64,000 nt of DNA, taken from the NCBI RefSeq assembly GCF_900142075.1, contig NZ_FQZO01000010.1:65403-129402 (forward strand), in the 5' to 3' direction. Below the pieces are notes generated by a model, which was given only the letters and a program-made list of their open reading frames with translations, was not told the origin of the DNA and did no database searches. Below are positions 32,647-42,144 of the stretch, piece by piece (the stretch's first letter is position 1; every line of letters starts with the position of its first letter). Both the position numbers and the translations under genes were made by a program. The stretch is from Clostridium amylolyticum. Lineage in GTDB: Bacteria > Bacillota > Clostridia > Clostridiales > Clostridiaceae.

Positions 32647-33417
32647 ATGAGCAAGGAAATTTTAAAAGTTGTTAATATAGAAAAATATTATGGAAGTAAA
32701 AATAATATCACAAAAGCTATCAATAATATAAGCTTTAAGGTAGAACAAGGAGAGTTTGTAGGGGTAATGGGAGCCTCTGGTAGCGGTAAAACCACACTTT
32801 TAAACTGCATTTCTACCATAGATAAGGTAACTAGTGGGTATATTTATATAGGAGATCAGGAGCTTACTAAATTAAATAGTAAAAAGATAGCAGCCTTTAG
32901 GAGAGAAGAGCTAGGATTTATATTTCAGGATTTCAATTTATTAGATACCCTAACCGCCTATGAAAATATAGCTTTGGCTTTAGCAATTTTAAAGAGGGAT
33001 CATAAAGAAATTCATAAGCGAATCATTGATATTTCAGAAAAACTCAATATTTCAGAGGTTTTAAATAAATTCCCTTATGAGATGTCAGGCGGACAAAAGC
33101 AAAGGGTGGCAGCAGCTAGAGCTATTATAACAAACCCATCCTTGATATTAGCAGATGAGCCTACAGGTGCTTTAGATTCAAAGTCAGCTAAGGTGCTTCT
33201 TGATAGTATGGAAAGCTTAAACTCTTCCATGAATGCCACTATTATGATGGTAACTCATGATGCTTTCGCAGCTAGCTATGCTAAAAGGATACTATTTATA
33301 AAAGACGGTAAAATATTTAATGAAATAATTCGTGGAAAGGATTCAAGAAAAGAATTTTTCAATAGGATTATTGAAGTTGTGACTCTTCTTGGAGGTGACC
33401 AAAGAGATGTATTTTAA
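32647..33417 (+). CDS. bceA: BceA-like ABC transporter ATPase
   Basis: The 256-residue ATPase has Walker A G-A-S-G-S-G-K-T-T (about residues 41-49), Q-loop F-I-F-Q-D-F, signature M-S-G-G-Q-K-Q-R, Walker B L-I-L-A-D-E-P-T-G-A-L-D-S and H-loop T-H-D. With the following permease it forms a BceAB-type transporter that frees cell-wall lipid intermediates from peptide antibiotics such as bacitracin or lantibiotics. The ATG follows GGGAGG. It is separately transcribed from bceRS. Confidence 0.9.
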   Translation: MSKEILKVVNIEKYYGSKNNITKAINNISFKVEQGEFVGVMGASGSGKTTLLNCISTIDKVTSGYIYIGDQELTKLNSKKIAAFRREELGFIFQDFNLLDTLTAYENIALALAILKRDHKEIHKRIIDISEKLNISEVLNKFPYEMSGGQKQRVAAARAIITNPSLILADEPTGALDSKSAKVLLDSMESLNSSMNATIMMVTHDAFAASYAKRILFIKDGKIFNEIIRGKDSRKEFFNRIIEVVTLLGGDQRDVF

Positions 33418-35401
33418 ATTAGCCACTAGGAATATGAAAAGAAGTTTAAAAGATTATACCATATACTTTCTAACCTTGGTGTTTGGGGTTTGTATATTTT
33501 ATACCTTTAACTCCATAGAATCTCAAAAGGTCATGATGAAGCTTAATGAATACCAAGCACAAGGCTTTGATAGGATAGAAAAGGTTATGGGCGCAACCTC
33601 AGTATTTATTGCTTGTATACTAGGATTTTTAATTATATATGCCAATAACTATCTTATTAAGAGAAGAAAGAAAGAATTTGGTGTTTATTTAACTTTAGGT
33701 ATGGAAAAAGGGAAAATATCTAAAATTTTATTTGTAGAAACTATTATTATTGGAATCATATCTTTAGTTATAGGGTTAGTTATAGGAATTATATTATCCC
33801 AAGGAATATCAGTGTTTACAGCAAAATTATTTCAAGTAAGATTAGAACAGTTTAAGTTTATATTTTCCTTAGCAGCCTGCATTAAGACAGTTACTTATTT
33901 TTTGATAATATACTTTATTGTATTTATATTTAATACAGTTTCCATAAGCAAAGTGCAACTTATTAACTTATTGACTCAGGGTAAAAAGAATGAGAAGGTT
34001 AAGCTAAAGAGCATAAAATGGTCTGTGGTGGTGTTTATACTTAGCGTTATAATTCTTGCAGCAGCTTATTTTAAGATGCTAAATATGAGTTTAGATATAC
34101 TTGATGCAGATTTATTAATTCCTATTATATTAGGAATAATTGGAACATTTTTATTCTTCTTTTCTCTGTCAGGATTTTTCCTAAAGGTATTTCAATACAA
34201 TAAAAAGAGATATTTTAAGGATTTAAATATGTTCATGTTAAGACAAATAAATAGTAAAATTAACACAACCTTTGTTTCTATGAGCTTTATATGCTTAATG
34301 CTGTTTATATCAATATGTACCTTGGCTGGAGGCTTAGGTATTAATAAAGCAATAAATAAAGATATAAGAGATTTAACTCATTATGATGCGACATTATTTG
34401 GATTTGGACAAGTACCTATAGAGAAACTTTTAGAAAATAATAATATAGATATAAATAAGTATTCAAATGACTATATAAATTACTATACTTATACGAATGA
34501 AATGGGAAATGATCAAATGGGTATAAAAGATTATCTTAGTAAGGAAGCAGCAGATAAGAATAAATCATATTTTGAAGTGGCTCAAAATAGCACAATACCC
34601 ATAATGAAATTATCTGATTATAATAATGTAATGAAGATGTTACAAAAGGAAGGCATTACTTTAAATAAAGGAGAATATGCAGTCTTTGGAGACATTAATA
34701 CCTTAATGGATGGACTTAAAGAGGCTTTAGATAATAAAACTAAGATAAAAGTAAACGGAAAAATATTAGAACCTTCTAAAAACCCCGCAATGGAGATTAC
34801 CATTTCTAATGATTTAATAAAAAGAAACTACTGCACTTTTGTAGTAGAAGATTCATTAGCTGAAGGATTAATGCCTATTAATTCATTTTTAAGTCTAAAT
34901 TATAAGGGTGATAAACAGCAAATGGAAAAGACATATACTAAAGATATAAGGAAAGTAATTACAGATCAAAAAAATGGAGTGATGAGTATAACCAAAGAAA
35001 GATTATTAGCAGATTCAGCTAGTTTAGGAGCTATGATATCTTATTTAGCTATATATATTGGAGTAATCTTCTTAATTACATCTGCAGCTTTATTAGCTCT
35101 TCAGCAGCTATCAGAATCTGCAGATAATATAGAAAGATATAAACTTCTAAGAAAAATTGGAGCAGAGGATAATATGATAAATTCATCAGTGCTTATACAA
35201 GTAGGGATTTATTTTATGGTACCTTTATCCTTAGCCTTAATACACTCCTTAGTAGGGCTTAAAATAGCTGGACAAATAGTTAAAATTTTTGGTTCAGTAA
35301 ATATTCTAAATCACTTATTAGTAACTACAATATTTATAGTTATAATTTATGGAGGATATTTCTTTGCTACTTATAGCGGTGTAAAGAAAATGATTAGATA
35401 A
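33407..35401 (+). CDS. bceB: BceB-like ABC transporter permease
   Basis: The ~664-residue protein has ten predicted helices in the BceB order: one near residues 17-37, FtsX units around 55-160 and 195-305, a ~210-residue extracytoplasmic domain between helices 7 and 8 (about residues 315-525), and three last helices. R-R-K-K-E-F-G-V-Y-L-T-L-G-M is the first FtsX motif. The ATG at 33407 follows GGAGGTG and overlaps bceA by 11 bases. It probably also serves as the sensor for BceS. Confidence 0.88.
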   Translation: MYFKLATRNMKRSLKDYTIYFLTLVFGVCIFYTFNSIESQKVMMKLNEYQAQGFDRIEKVMGATSVFIACILGFLIIYANNYLIKRRKKEFGVYLTLGMEKGKISKILFVETIIIGIISLVIGLVIGIILSQGISVFTAKLFQVRLEQFKFIFSLAACIKTVTYFLIIYFIVFIFNTVSISKVQLINLLTQGKKNEKVKLKSIKWSVVVFILSVIILAAAYFKMLNMSLDILDADLLIPIILGIIGTFLFFFSLSGFFLKVFQYNKKRYFKDLNMFMLRQINSKINTTFVSMSFICLMLFISICTLAGGLGINKAINKDIRDLTHYDATLFGFGQVPIEKLLENNNIDINKYSNDYINYYTYTNEMGNDQMGIKDYLSKEAADKNKSYFEVAQNSTIPIMKLSDYNNVMKMLQKEGITLNKGEYAVFGDINTLMDGLKEALDNKTKIKVNGKILEPSKNPAMEITISNDLIKRNYCTFVVEDSLAEGLMPINSFLSLNYKGDKQQMEKTYTKDIRKVITDQKNGVMSITKERLLADSASLGAMISYLAIYIGVIFLITSAALLALQQLSESADNIERYKLLRKIGAEDNMINSSVLIQVGIYFMVPLSLALIHSLVGLKIAGQIVKIFGSVNILNHLLVTTIFIVIIYGGYFFATYSGVKKMIR

Positions 35402-35433
35402 AAATATAATAAAATAGCTACAATATATGTAAG

Positions 35434-35475
35434 CAGTTCCTATTTTTCTTAAAACAAAGATAGGAACTGTTTAAT
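35434..35475 (+). terminator. Intrinsic terminator after bceAB
   Basis: CAGTTCCTAT and ATAGGAACTG form a perfect ten-pair stem around a 16-base loop, followed by TTTAATTTTG. Confidence 0.75.
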
Positions 35476-35489
35476 TTTGATAAAACCTC

Positions 35490-35532
35490 TTCGAAGAGCA
35501 GCTGAATATTATCGATGCTGCGTAGCTTCGAA
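35490..35532. repeat. GC-richer stem-loop between convergent genes
   Basis: TTCGAAG near the start pairs with CTTCGAA at the end, with CAGC/GCTG continuing the stem. No T-run follows. It could be a transcript-end structure or the scar of a small mobile repeat. A further hairpin (CTTGTTATTGCAAG, with TAGCTTTTTTATT on its right) lies at about 35553-35583 near the end of the minus-strand gene. Confidence 0.4.
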
Positions 35533-35560
35533 TTTGGTCTTAAAAAATTATTTCAACTTG

Positions 35561-36679
35561 TTATTGCAAGTTAGCTTTTTTTATTCTATAGTATTTTAAA
35601 ATATTTAAAGAATTTTTTTTCTTAGTATTTAAAGTGTTAGCAATGTCATCATTAACTTTATTAACAGGAATTTCATCCGAATCACATTGTTTATTAGCAA
35701 AGCCTTTAAAGACAACTGAACCAACCAGTCCGCCTATGGAGCCTCCTATTATAGCAAAGGCAAGAGCTATAAGAACTTTTTTAGGATCATTAAATCCAAA
35801 AGGGGCCAATAATCCGGGGATAGGAGATGCTGTGCCTGGAGCATTATTTACTATATTAAAATAAGCTGCTGAGAGTCCTGCTAATCCTCCGCCTAAAATA
35901 TTTGATCCGTATATGGGAATAGGATTTTTAGTTACTATAGGTGCTTGGGTTAAAGGTTCTAACATTACCGCTATTATATTACTTTTATTACCTAATCTAA
36001 GTCTTTTAAAAATGATACCGTTTGTAAAGGAGCCTCCAACACAGGCTAGAGCTGAAATTCCCATGGCTAAGCCTTGTAGTCCAAGCATAGCAGTAACTGC
36101 CATTGAACTTAGTGGAGAGGTACATACTACTTTCATTATTCCACCAAGCAAGAATCCCATAACTAGTGGTGACTGCTGTGCAGCTAGGGATATCATTTGT
36201 CCTATATTAACTAATGTGCCATTAACTATAGGATATACCCCCATTGCTATAAATCTTGCTAAGGGAGCTATTAAAAGAGCTCCTGCTATAGTATTTAATC
36301 CTTCTGGTAATTTTTTATCAAATATAGGAGCTATAAGACCTACGATATATCCAGCTATAAATCCAGGTAATATGCCATATCCACCTAAGGCTACCCCTGC
36401 TACCACTGCATAAATGGGATTAACTCCCATAGATATTGGCACTAAAATAGCTGCTGCCACTCCCCCCATAGATCCTGATACTGATCCCACTTTGCCTAGA
36501 AAAGTAAGATTTAAAAAATCTCCGCTTATGTATTTATGAATAGCTTCTACTAAAAAGGTTGCTACTGCTGCATTTGCTAATCCTGACATAGCTTTACTTC
36601 CCTTAGGGGCTTTAAAACTAAATAATGAAAATAATCCTAATGTAAATAATAATAGTCCCATTCCTTTAACAATTTCCAC
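35561..36679 (-). CDS. PTS transporter subunit IIC (type-2 EIIC family)
   Basis: The 372-residue polytopic protein has about ten Gly/Ala-rich helices matching the PTS_EIIC_2-type family. Characteristic stretches are G-K-V-G-S-V-S-G-S-M-G-G-V, L-P-G-F-I-A-G-Y and P-I-P-I-Y-G-S-N-I-L-G-G-G. No IIA or IIB domain or gene is nearby, so phosphorylation partners must be encoded elsewhere, or it may work without them. The polar C-terminal tail (about residues 325-372) is extra. A cre-like site and three 10-bp repeats upstream suggest carbon control plus activation by the adjacent two-component system. Confidence 0.75.
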   Translation of the reverse strand: MEIVKGMGLLLFTLGLFSLFSFKAPKGSKAMSGLANAAVATFLVEAIHKYISGDFLNLTFLGKVGSVSGSMGGVAAAILVPISMGVNPIYAVVAGVALGGYGILPGFIAGYIVGLIAPIFDKKLPEGLNTIAGALLIAPLARFIAMGVYPIVNGTLVNIGQMISLAAQQSPLVMGFLLGGIMKVVCTSPLSSMAVTAMLGLQGLAMGISALACVGGSFTNGIIFKRLRLGNKSNIIAVMLEPLTQAPIVTKNPIPIYGSNILGGGLAGLSAAYFNIVNNAPGTASPIPGLLAPFGFNDPKKVLIALAFAIIGGSIGGLVGSVVFKGFANKQCDSDEIPVNKVNDDIANTLNTKKKNSLNILKYYRIKKANLQ

Positions 36680-36708
36680 AATATGAAACCTCCCTTGACT
36701 TAAAGTCC

Positions 36709-36722
36709 TCTAATCGTTTACA
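36709..36722 (-). promoter_or_regulatory. cre-like CcpA site upstream of the PTS IIC gene
   Basis: On the minus strand, TGTAAACGATTAGA matches the cre consensus TGWNANCGNTNWCA at all but one constrained position. It lies 30-43 bases upstream of the IIC ATG, downstream of the repeat cluster, where CcpA binding would block transcription. Confidence 0.6.
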
Positions 36723-36756
36723 GAATTAATTGATTATTTAGACTATATAGCCTGAA

Positions 36757-36786
36757 TTTCAAAAAGTTTCAGAAAGTTTCAAAAAG
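36757..36786 (-). repeat. Three tandem 10-bp repeats, probable regulator site
   Basis: Read on the minus strand, CTTTTTGAAA, CTTTCTGAAA and CTTTTTGAAA follow each other without gap; the middle unit differs by one base. The 10-bp period places each on the same face of the helix. The unit resembles the TTTTGT-N4-TTTTGT direct repeats reported for B. subtilis GlnL. It lies between a GlnL-like regulator gene and the IIC gene. Confidence 0.65.
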
Positions 36787-36821
36787 TAATTTGTTATAAT
36801 TATAACAATTTCCGATAGCCT

Positions 36822-37634
36822 TTATTTGTTAATACAATAAGCTATTCCCTGTAAAAATTTTTTAACATTAACGGATCCTTTCTCATGACTTTTTCCTCTT
36901 ATATAATCCATTTCTTTTTTTACTTCTTCGAAACTAAAAATGGAGTTTGAAAATTCTAAAAAGGTATCATTCATGTAATCTTCTAGTCCTAAATTAGCAA
37001 TATTATTTAAAGCTACAAAGGCTGTTCTTCTTATTCTTTGTTCTATTGACTTAGGTTTAAGGGATATTTCATTAAATAATTCTTTAAGAGTATAGGTATC
37101 TTCAGAATTATTTTCAATTATATACTCTATACTTTTTATTATGTCTTCGCAGCCTGATTCACCTAATATCCCTAATTTATTCATTATGCTTTTAATTTTA
37201 CATATACAGTTACCCTCATCTTCCCTTTTTAATACAGAGTCTATATTGCCTAATTTTTTCTTCATAATACCACTATTAATTACTTTCTTTAAAACAGATT
37301 TAACCTCAACTGCATTTATAGGCTTACTTATATAAAACTCAATTCCATTTTCATAGGCTTTGGCTATCATATCTTTAGTGGATACTTGGGATAACATTAT
37401 ATATTGAATATGAGGGTATTTAGGCTTATATTCTTTAACTAAAGCTAATCCATCTGTTTCAGGCATTAAAAGATCCACAATAACAATATCCGGCTTTTCC
37501 TTTTCTATTAAAAACCCCCCATCTTCTCCATTTAGAGCAGAATCTTTTATCACTTCTCCCAAGCATTCATGATTTATTATCTTATTAAGAATCTTATGAA
37601 CATTTATATCATCATCTATTATTAGTATTCTCAA
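36822..37634 (-). CDS. GlnL/YcbB-family response regulator
   Basis: The 270-residue protein has a receiver domain (residues 1-120; D-D-D at 7-9, phospho-acceptor in I-V-D-L-L-M-P-E, conserved Lys in S-K-P-I). An unusual helical C-terminal domain (about 140-265) has I-E-Q-R-I-R-R-T-A-F-V-A-L-N-N-I-A and matches the YcbB DNA-binding type. B. subtilis GlnL with this domain activates glutaminase and glutamine-transport genes. The next gene downstream here is a PTS permease, so the regulated function has been exchanged. The start overlaps the kinase stop by four bases. Confidence 0.8.
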   Translation of the reverse strand: MRILIIDDDINVHKILNKIINHECLGEVIKDSALNGEDGGFLIEKEKPDIVIVDLLMPETDGLALVKEYKPKYPHIQYIMLSQVSTKDMIAKAYENGIEFYISKPINAVEVKSVLKKVINSGIMKKKLGNIDSVLKREDEGNCICKIKSIMNKLGILGESGCEDIIKSIEYIIENNSEDTYTLKELFNEISLKPKSIEQRIRRTAFVALNNIANLGLEDYMNDTFLEFSNSIFSFEEVKKEMDYIRGKSHEKGSVNVKKFLQGIAYCINK

Positions 37635-38929
37635 AATCTACCCTCCTCTAAAATGTTTTTAGATACAAAAATCATAAACTTAGTGCCTTTTCCTTTGGAA
37701 GATGTTAGTGTTACAAATCCCTTTAATTTAGTTTCAACTATATCCTTTACTATGATTAATCCTAGTCCGCGATTCACATCCCCAGTTTCAAAATTAATTT
37801 TAGTAGAGAATCCTGGATTAAATATATACTTTTTATCTTCATCAGCTATTCCTTCACCATTATCTATAATTTCAAAACAATGACCCACTATATTATCAAT
37901 TTCCATAGAATTGTGATTTAAATATATAAATCCATTATCCTTATCTTTTAAGGCGTCGATGCCATTCATAATTATATTTCTAAAGATAGATATTAAATAG
38001 TAATGATATATTGTATTGAAATTTTCTCCTTTTTCGATGTTAAAGGTTATATTTGTATTTTTTAACTCTATATTTATCATGTGTTTTAATATATCTAGTA
38101 TTGCATAATAATCCATACTGTCTTTAAGCTCTTTTGTATTTGTTAATTCGTTTACACCTCTAACTATTAAATTAAATTCTTTTTTTATCTCATGGATGTC
38201 CTTTGTGATTTCCATAATTTCTTTTTTTAAGTCATCATCTAAATCCTTTTCACTGATATCCATATATAATTTATAAGATTTACCCATGGTATTTTCAATA
38301 TTATCCATAGATTTTTCCATAAGATAAACCTCACTTTTTAAAGTAGAATTTGATGCTAACAGTTTTATATATCTTTCTGTATGTTCTTTTTTTAGAAGGG
38401 TAGTATTATATTTAATCATTAAATTTATCATAACCCATATTAATGTAGATCTTAAAAATGCAACAAACAGCAGTCCTATTATCATGTTAAGATTAAAATT
38501 CTCTAAATAAATAGTATGCCGAATATACATTTCAGTAAAGTTAGCAAAAAAATCACAGATAATGAGTTTAGGTAAAAGATAATTTAAATTTTTATTTTTA
38601 ATATTAATAATAATAAAATATATAGTTATATAAACTAAGTAAAATATGAATTCCGGGAAATGATTGCGTATACCCAATTTAAGAGCAGATTCTATTTCGA
38701 TGTTTTCTAAAAAATAAACTAAGATCCTTATTATATATACAAAGAAAGAAGAGATGACAGCTACCATTATTTTATTATCTATTTCAATCATATATAGCAG
38801 TATTATTAGAATTATAATTCCAAAGGATATATTGAAATGGTTAACAAATAATTTTATATATATTTGAGCTGAAAACATAACTAAAAAGCTTATAAAAATA
38901 AGTTGATTTAAATTGTTTTTTGCTTTCAT
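37631..38929 (-). CDS. GHKL-type sensor histidine kinase (GlnK-like)
   Basis: The 432-residue kinase has about six N-terminal helices (residues 10-190) as its sensor, a coiled-coil linker and a GHKL ATPase domain. That domain shows N-G-I-D-A-L-K-D (N-box), I-D-N-G-E-G-I-A-D-E-D (G1) and R-G-L-G-L-I-I-V-K-D (G2). The dimerisation region lacks a classic H-box; I-H-E-I-K-K-E-F-N near residue 247 is the best candidate. The second ATG of two is chosen because AAGGAG overlaps the first. It forms an operon with the regulator. Confidence 0.75.
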   Translation of the reverse strand: MKAKNNLNQLIFISFLVMFSAQIYIKLFVNHFNISFGIIILIILLYMIEIDNKIMVAVISSFFVYIIRILVYFLENIEIESALKLGIRNHFPEFIFYLVYITIYFIIINIKNKNLNYLLPKLIICDFFANFTEMYIRHTIYLENFNLNMIIGLLFVAFLRSTLIWVMINLMIKYNTTLLKKEHTERYIKLLASNSTLKSEVYLMEKSMDNIENTMGKSYKLYMDISEKDLDDDLKKEIMEITKDIHEIKKEFNLIVRGVNELTNTKELKDSMDYYAILDILKHMINIELKNTNITFNIEKGENFNTIYHYYLISIFRNIIMNGIDALKDKDNGFIYLNHNSMEIDNIVGHCFEIIDNGEGIADEDKKYIFNPGFSTKINFETGDVNRGLGLIIVKDIVETKLKGFVTLTSSKGKGTKFMIFVSKNILEEGRF

Positions 38930-39197
38930 TATTTTCATCTCCTTATAAAACTTCTTTAGTAGTAATATTCAATAACTTTTTTAAATAACCTTTGAAAGTT
39001 CTATTAGAATAGCTGATAGTAACTATTAGTAAAAGTTATTGTCTCTAATTATTGATCCTAAGAACTTTATTTCCTATTTAAATTTAGCTTAAATAGATTC
39101 TTTAAAAAAACAACAAAAAATATTTTCAATATAAATATCAAGTAATGGGGAAAACTGTCGAAAAAAATAGTATCAAAATTTGATGGGGAGTGTTCTT

Positions 39198-40913
39198 ATG
39201 AAGTGGTTTAACAATTTAAAAATGAAACAAAAATTAATATCAGCATTTATTTTAGTAGCAATGTTTATTGGAGTAGTAGGTTTTTTCGGCATAAATAATA
39301 TGAAAAAGATAAATAAAAATGCTGTTTTAATGCATGACTATAATCTAGAAAGTATTAAAACATTAACCACTGTTAAGCAAAATATAGCAGATTTACGTGC
39401 AAGTTTATTAAGAATTGTATATGTACAAAATGATGAGCAGCAAAATGATGCCCTTAAAAAGGATATAGATAAAATACAAAATGACAACAAGCAAATTTTA
39501 GAAAAATATGAGAAAACCTTGATAAGTGAAGCAGAAAAGCCTATAATGACTCAGTTTAAAAATAATTTAGAGGCATATAATAATGCTAGTAGCTTATTAA
39601 TAAAGTATAGCGATGAAAAGAAATACAAAGAAGCAGATGCCAGTTATTCAAAGGTTACTGAGGCAAGAACTAAAGTATATGAGGATTTAGATAAGTTAAT
39701 AAAATTAAATACAGATGATGCGGATAATTCATATAATGATAATAATGCTACATACAAAAGATCTTTATACATAACCATTGCTGTGATTTCAGTGGGAGTA
39801 GTTATAGCAATAATTTTAGGATTAATTATAGCTATAATAATTTCAAAACAAATTGTACACGTACTATCCTTTGCAAAGGCTATTGGTGAAGGTGACTTGA
39901 CTCAAAGTATAAATATTGATTCTAAGGATGAAATAGGCAACATGGCTAAAGCTCTTAATCAAGCAGGAAGCAATATGAGAAATTTAATATCAGAGATAAT
40001 AGGAAGTGCTAGTGATATTAGCGCTACCAGTGAGGAGTTATCAGCTACCACCCAGGAGATATCTTCAAGAATGGAAGTAGCTAGCGAGTCTAGTGAGCAA
40101 ATAGCTAAAGGTGCCCAAGATTTAAGTGCTACTACTGAAGAAGTAAGTGCCTCAACAGAAGAGATAGGAGCAACTATAAATGAGCTTAATAACAAGGCTA
40201 AGGATGCGGATGTTTCAGTAAAAGCAATTAAAACTCGTGCTTTTGATGTAAAAGAAAAAGCAACCAAGAATATTCAAGAAGGAAATATTATCTATGATGA
40301 AAAACGTGCAAATATAATAAAAGCTATTGAAGAAGGTAGAATTGTGGAAGAAGTAAAAACCATGGCGGATTCCATTGGAAATATAGCTACACAAACTAAC
40401 CTTTTAGCTCTAAATGCTGCCATTGAAGCTGCAAGAGCAGGAGAGCAGGGTAGAGGCTTTGCTGTGGTTTCAGAAGAGGTAAGGAAGCTTGCAGAACAAT
40501 CTGCAGAAGCAGTAGCAAACATTCAAACTATGGTAATGCAGGTGCAATCTGCATTTAATAACTTATCTCAAAGTGGACAAGAAGTTTTAGACTTTATGGC
40601 CAACAGTGTAAAACCAAGCTTTGAATTACTTATGAGCACTGGTGTTCAATACGAGAAGGATGCAGAATTTGTAAGTGAAATGTCTGAGGACATAGCAGCA
40701 TCTACTAAACAAATGAGCGAAGTTATAGATCAAGTAAGCGGAGCAATTCAAAATGTATCTGCTACAGCAGAGGAATCTGCATCAGGTTCTGAGGAGATAT
40801 TAAACAATATAAATGAAATAACCATAGCTGTTAATGATGTAGCAAAAGCTGCTCAAAATCAGTCTGAGCTTGCTCAAAAGCTTAATACCATGGTTCAGAG
40901 CTTTAAAATATAA
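39198..40913 (+). CDS. Methyl-accepting chemotaxis protein
   Basis: The 571-residue receptor has a short cytoplasmic start, helix 1 (about residues 11-31), a four-helix-bundle periplasmic-type sensor domain (about 35-185), helix 2 (about 190-215), a HAMP domain and a long MA signalling domain. The tip is A-A-R-A-G-E-Q-G-R-G-F-A-V-V-S-E-E-V-R-K-L-A-E-Q-S. The ligand is unknown. A GGGGAG site precedes the chosen ATG. Next to it is a solute-binding protein gene whose product could be a ligand presenter. Confidence 0.88.
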   Translation: MKWFNNLKMKQKLISAFILVAMFIGVVGFFGINNMKKINKNAVLMHDYNLESIKTLTTVKQNIADLRASLLRIVYVQNDEQQNDALKKDIDKIQNDNKQILEKYEKTLISEAEKPIMTQFKNNLEAYNNASSLLIKYSDEKKYKEADASYSKVTEARTKVYEDLDKLIKLNTDDADNSYNDNNATYKRSLYITIAVISVGVVIAIILGLIIAIIISKQIVHVLSFAKAIGEGDLTQSINIDSKDEIGNMAKALNQAGSNMRNLISEIIGSASDISATSEELSATTQEISSRMEVASESSEQIAKGAQDLSATTEEVSASTEEIGATINELNNKAKDADVSVKAIKTRAFDVKEKATKNIQEGNIIYDEKRANIIKAIEEGRIVEEVKTMADSIGNIATQTNLLALNAAIEAARAGEQGRGFAVVSEEVRKLAEQSAEAVANIQTMVMQVQSAFNNLSQSGQEVLDFMANSVKPSFELLMSTGVQYEKDAEFVSEMSEDIAASTKQMSEVIDQVSGAIQNVSATAEESASGSEEILNNINEITIAVNDVAKAAQNQSELAQKLNTMVQSFKI

Positions 40914-40926
40914 ACTTAATATAATT

Positions 40927-40954
40927 AAAAAGCACAGTTTTTACTGTGCTTTTT
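40927..40954 (+). terminator. Intrinsic terminator after the chemoreceptor gene
   Basis: AAAAAGCACAGT and ACTGTGCTTTTT form a perfect twelve-pair stem with loop TTTT. The A-run and T-run make it active on both strands. Confidence 0.9.
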
Positions 40955-41001
40955 AATTTGTTTATATTTTATTTATGTATTTTACACTATGTTTATGAAT
41001 T

Positions 41002-41057
41002 TTGACATTTCAATGAATACATATTTTTATTAAAATAAATACAAGAAAACGTTAACA
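41002..41057 (+). promoter_or_regulatory. Promoter and cre-like site of the ABC transporter operon
   Basis: TTGACA at 41002-41007 is a perfect -35, with a weak TTTTAT at 41025-41030. AGAAAACGTTAACA at 41044-41057 matches the cre consensus TGWNANCGNTNWCA except at its first base. It sits downstream of the promoter, an arrangement for CcpA repression. Catabolite control points to a carbon-source cargo. Confidence 0.6.
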
Positions 41058-41078
41058 AATTGTTAGGAGGAGTATAAA

Positions 41079-42110
41079 ATGAAAAAAATTATTGCTTTAG
41101 TAACAGCTGTAGCTCTAAGTTTAGGAACACTTGTTGGCTGCGGAGGAGGAGAAAAGGCCGGTGATACAAAAGACTCCAAAAAACTTGTGGTTTATTCCCC
41201 AAATAGTGAAGATATAATAAATACAATTGTACCAATGTTTGAAAAAGAAACAGGAATAAAAGTTGAACTCGTTAGCGCAGGAACAGGAGAACTTATTAAA
41301 CGTCTACAATCAGAAAAAGACAAGCCATATGCCGATGTGCTTTTTGGAGGTTCAAGAGCTCAATTTGTACAAAATATAGATTTGTTTGAAAAATATGTTT
41401 CGCCTAATGATAAGGATTTATTAGAAGGACATCAAAACAGTACAGGAAGCTTTACCTCCTATGTAGCTGACGGAAGCGTTCTTCTCGTAAATAAGAACCT
41501 TGTTGGAAACATTAAGATAGAGGGGTACGAAGACTTACTAAATCCAGCCTTAAAAGGTAAAATTGCTTCTGCTGACCCAGCAAGCTCAAGTTCAGCCTTT
41601 GCTCAATTGACCAATATGCTATTAGCAGTGGGTGGAGATTATACCTCTGATAAGGGTTGGGACTACGTTAAAAAACTTACTGCAAACCTTGATGGTAAAG
41701 TAGCTAGTGGTTCTGGAGCTGCCCATAAGAGCGTAGCTGATGGAGAATACGTGGTAGCTTTAACTTATGAAGATCCATCTGCAAGTTATGTAAGAAGTGG
41801 AGCACCTGTAAAAATTGTATATCCCAAGGAAGGTGCTGTATTTTTAGATGGTACTGCTGGAATATTAAAAGGTTCTAAGAATATGGACAATGCTAAGAAA
41901 TTTATTGACTTTATAATATCTAAAAAAGCTCAAGATGCTTTTGGTTCACAATTAACTAATAGACCTCTTAGAAAAGATGCAGAAGTAGGAAGCTATATGA
42001 CTCCAATGAAGGAAATAAAGCTACTAAATGAAGATCATGATTATGTAAACAAGCATAAATCTGAAATAGTAAAAAAATACACAGAAATATTTACAAGTAA
42101 TAAGAAATAA
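41079..42110 (+). CDS. ABC substrate-binding lipoprotein, ferric/organophosphate type
   Basis: The 343-residue protein has a lipoprotein signal ending L-V-G-C at about residue 21 and an Fe(III)-type binding-protein fold: L-V-V-Y-S-P-N-S-E-D-I, F-E-K-E-T-G-I-K-V, A-D-V-L-F-G-G. Iron-binding members use two adjacent tyrosines near residue 195-200. The matching region reads V-A-L-T-Y-E-D-P-S-A-S-Y, without the pair. Relatives such as AfuA and HptA bind hexose phosphates, which fits the cre site and the dedicated two-component genes. The cargo is therefore probably a phosphorylated carbon compound; this is inference. Confidence 0.75.
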   Translation: MKKIIALVTAVALSLGTLVGCGGGEKAGDTKDSKKLVVYSPNSEDIINTIVPMFEKETGIKVELVSAGTGELIKRLQSEKDKPYADVLFGGSRAQFVQNIDLFEKYVSPNDKDLLEGHQNSTGSFTSYVADGSVLLVNKNLVGNIKIEGYEDLLNPALKGKIASADPASSSSAFAQLTNMLLAVGGDYTSDKGWDYVKKLTANLDGKVASGSGAAHKSVADGEYVVALTYEDPSASYVRSGAPVKIVYPKEGAVFLDGTAGILKGSKNMDNAKKFIDFIISKKAQDAFGSQLTNRPLRKDAEVGSYMTPMKEIKLLNEDHDYVNKHKSEIVKKYTEIFTSNKK

Positions 42111-42144
42111 TACACAAATAAACAAAGTTAGAAGGTGAATAAAC

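Noticed and set aside
35561..36600. Long open frames on the plus strand opposite the PTS IIC gene
   Set aside because: They lack ribosome-binding sites and protein-like composition and mirror the Gly/Ala-rich codons of the minus-strand gene, so they are shadows.
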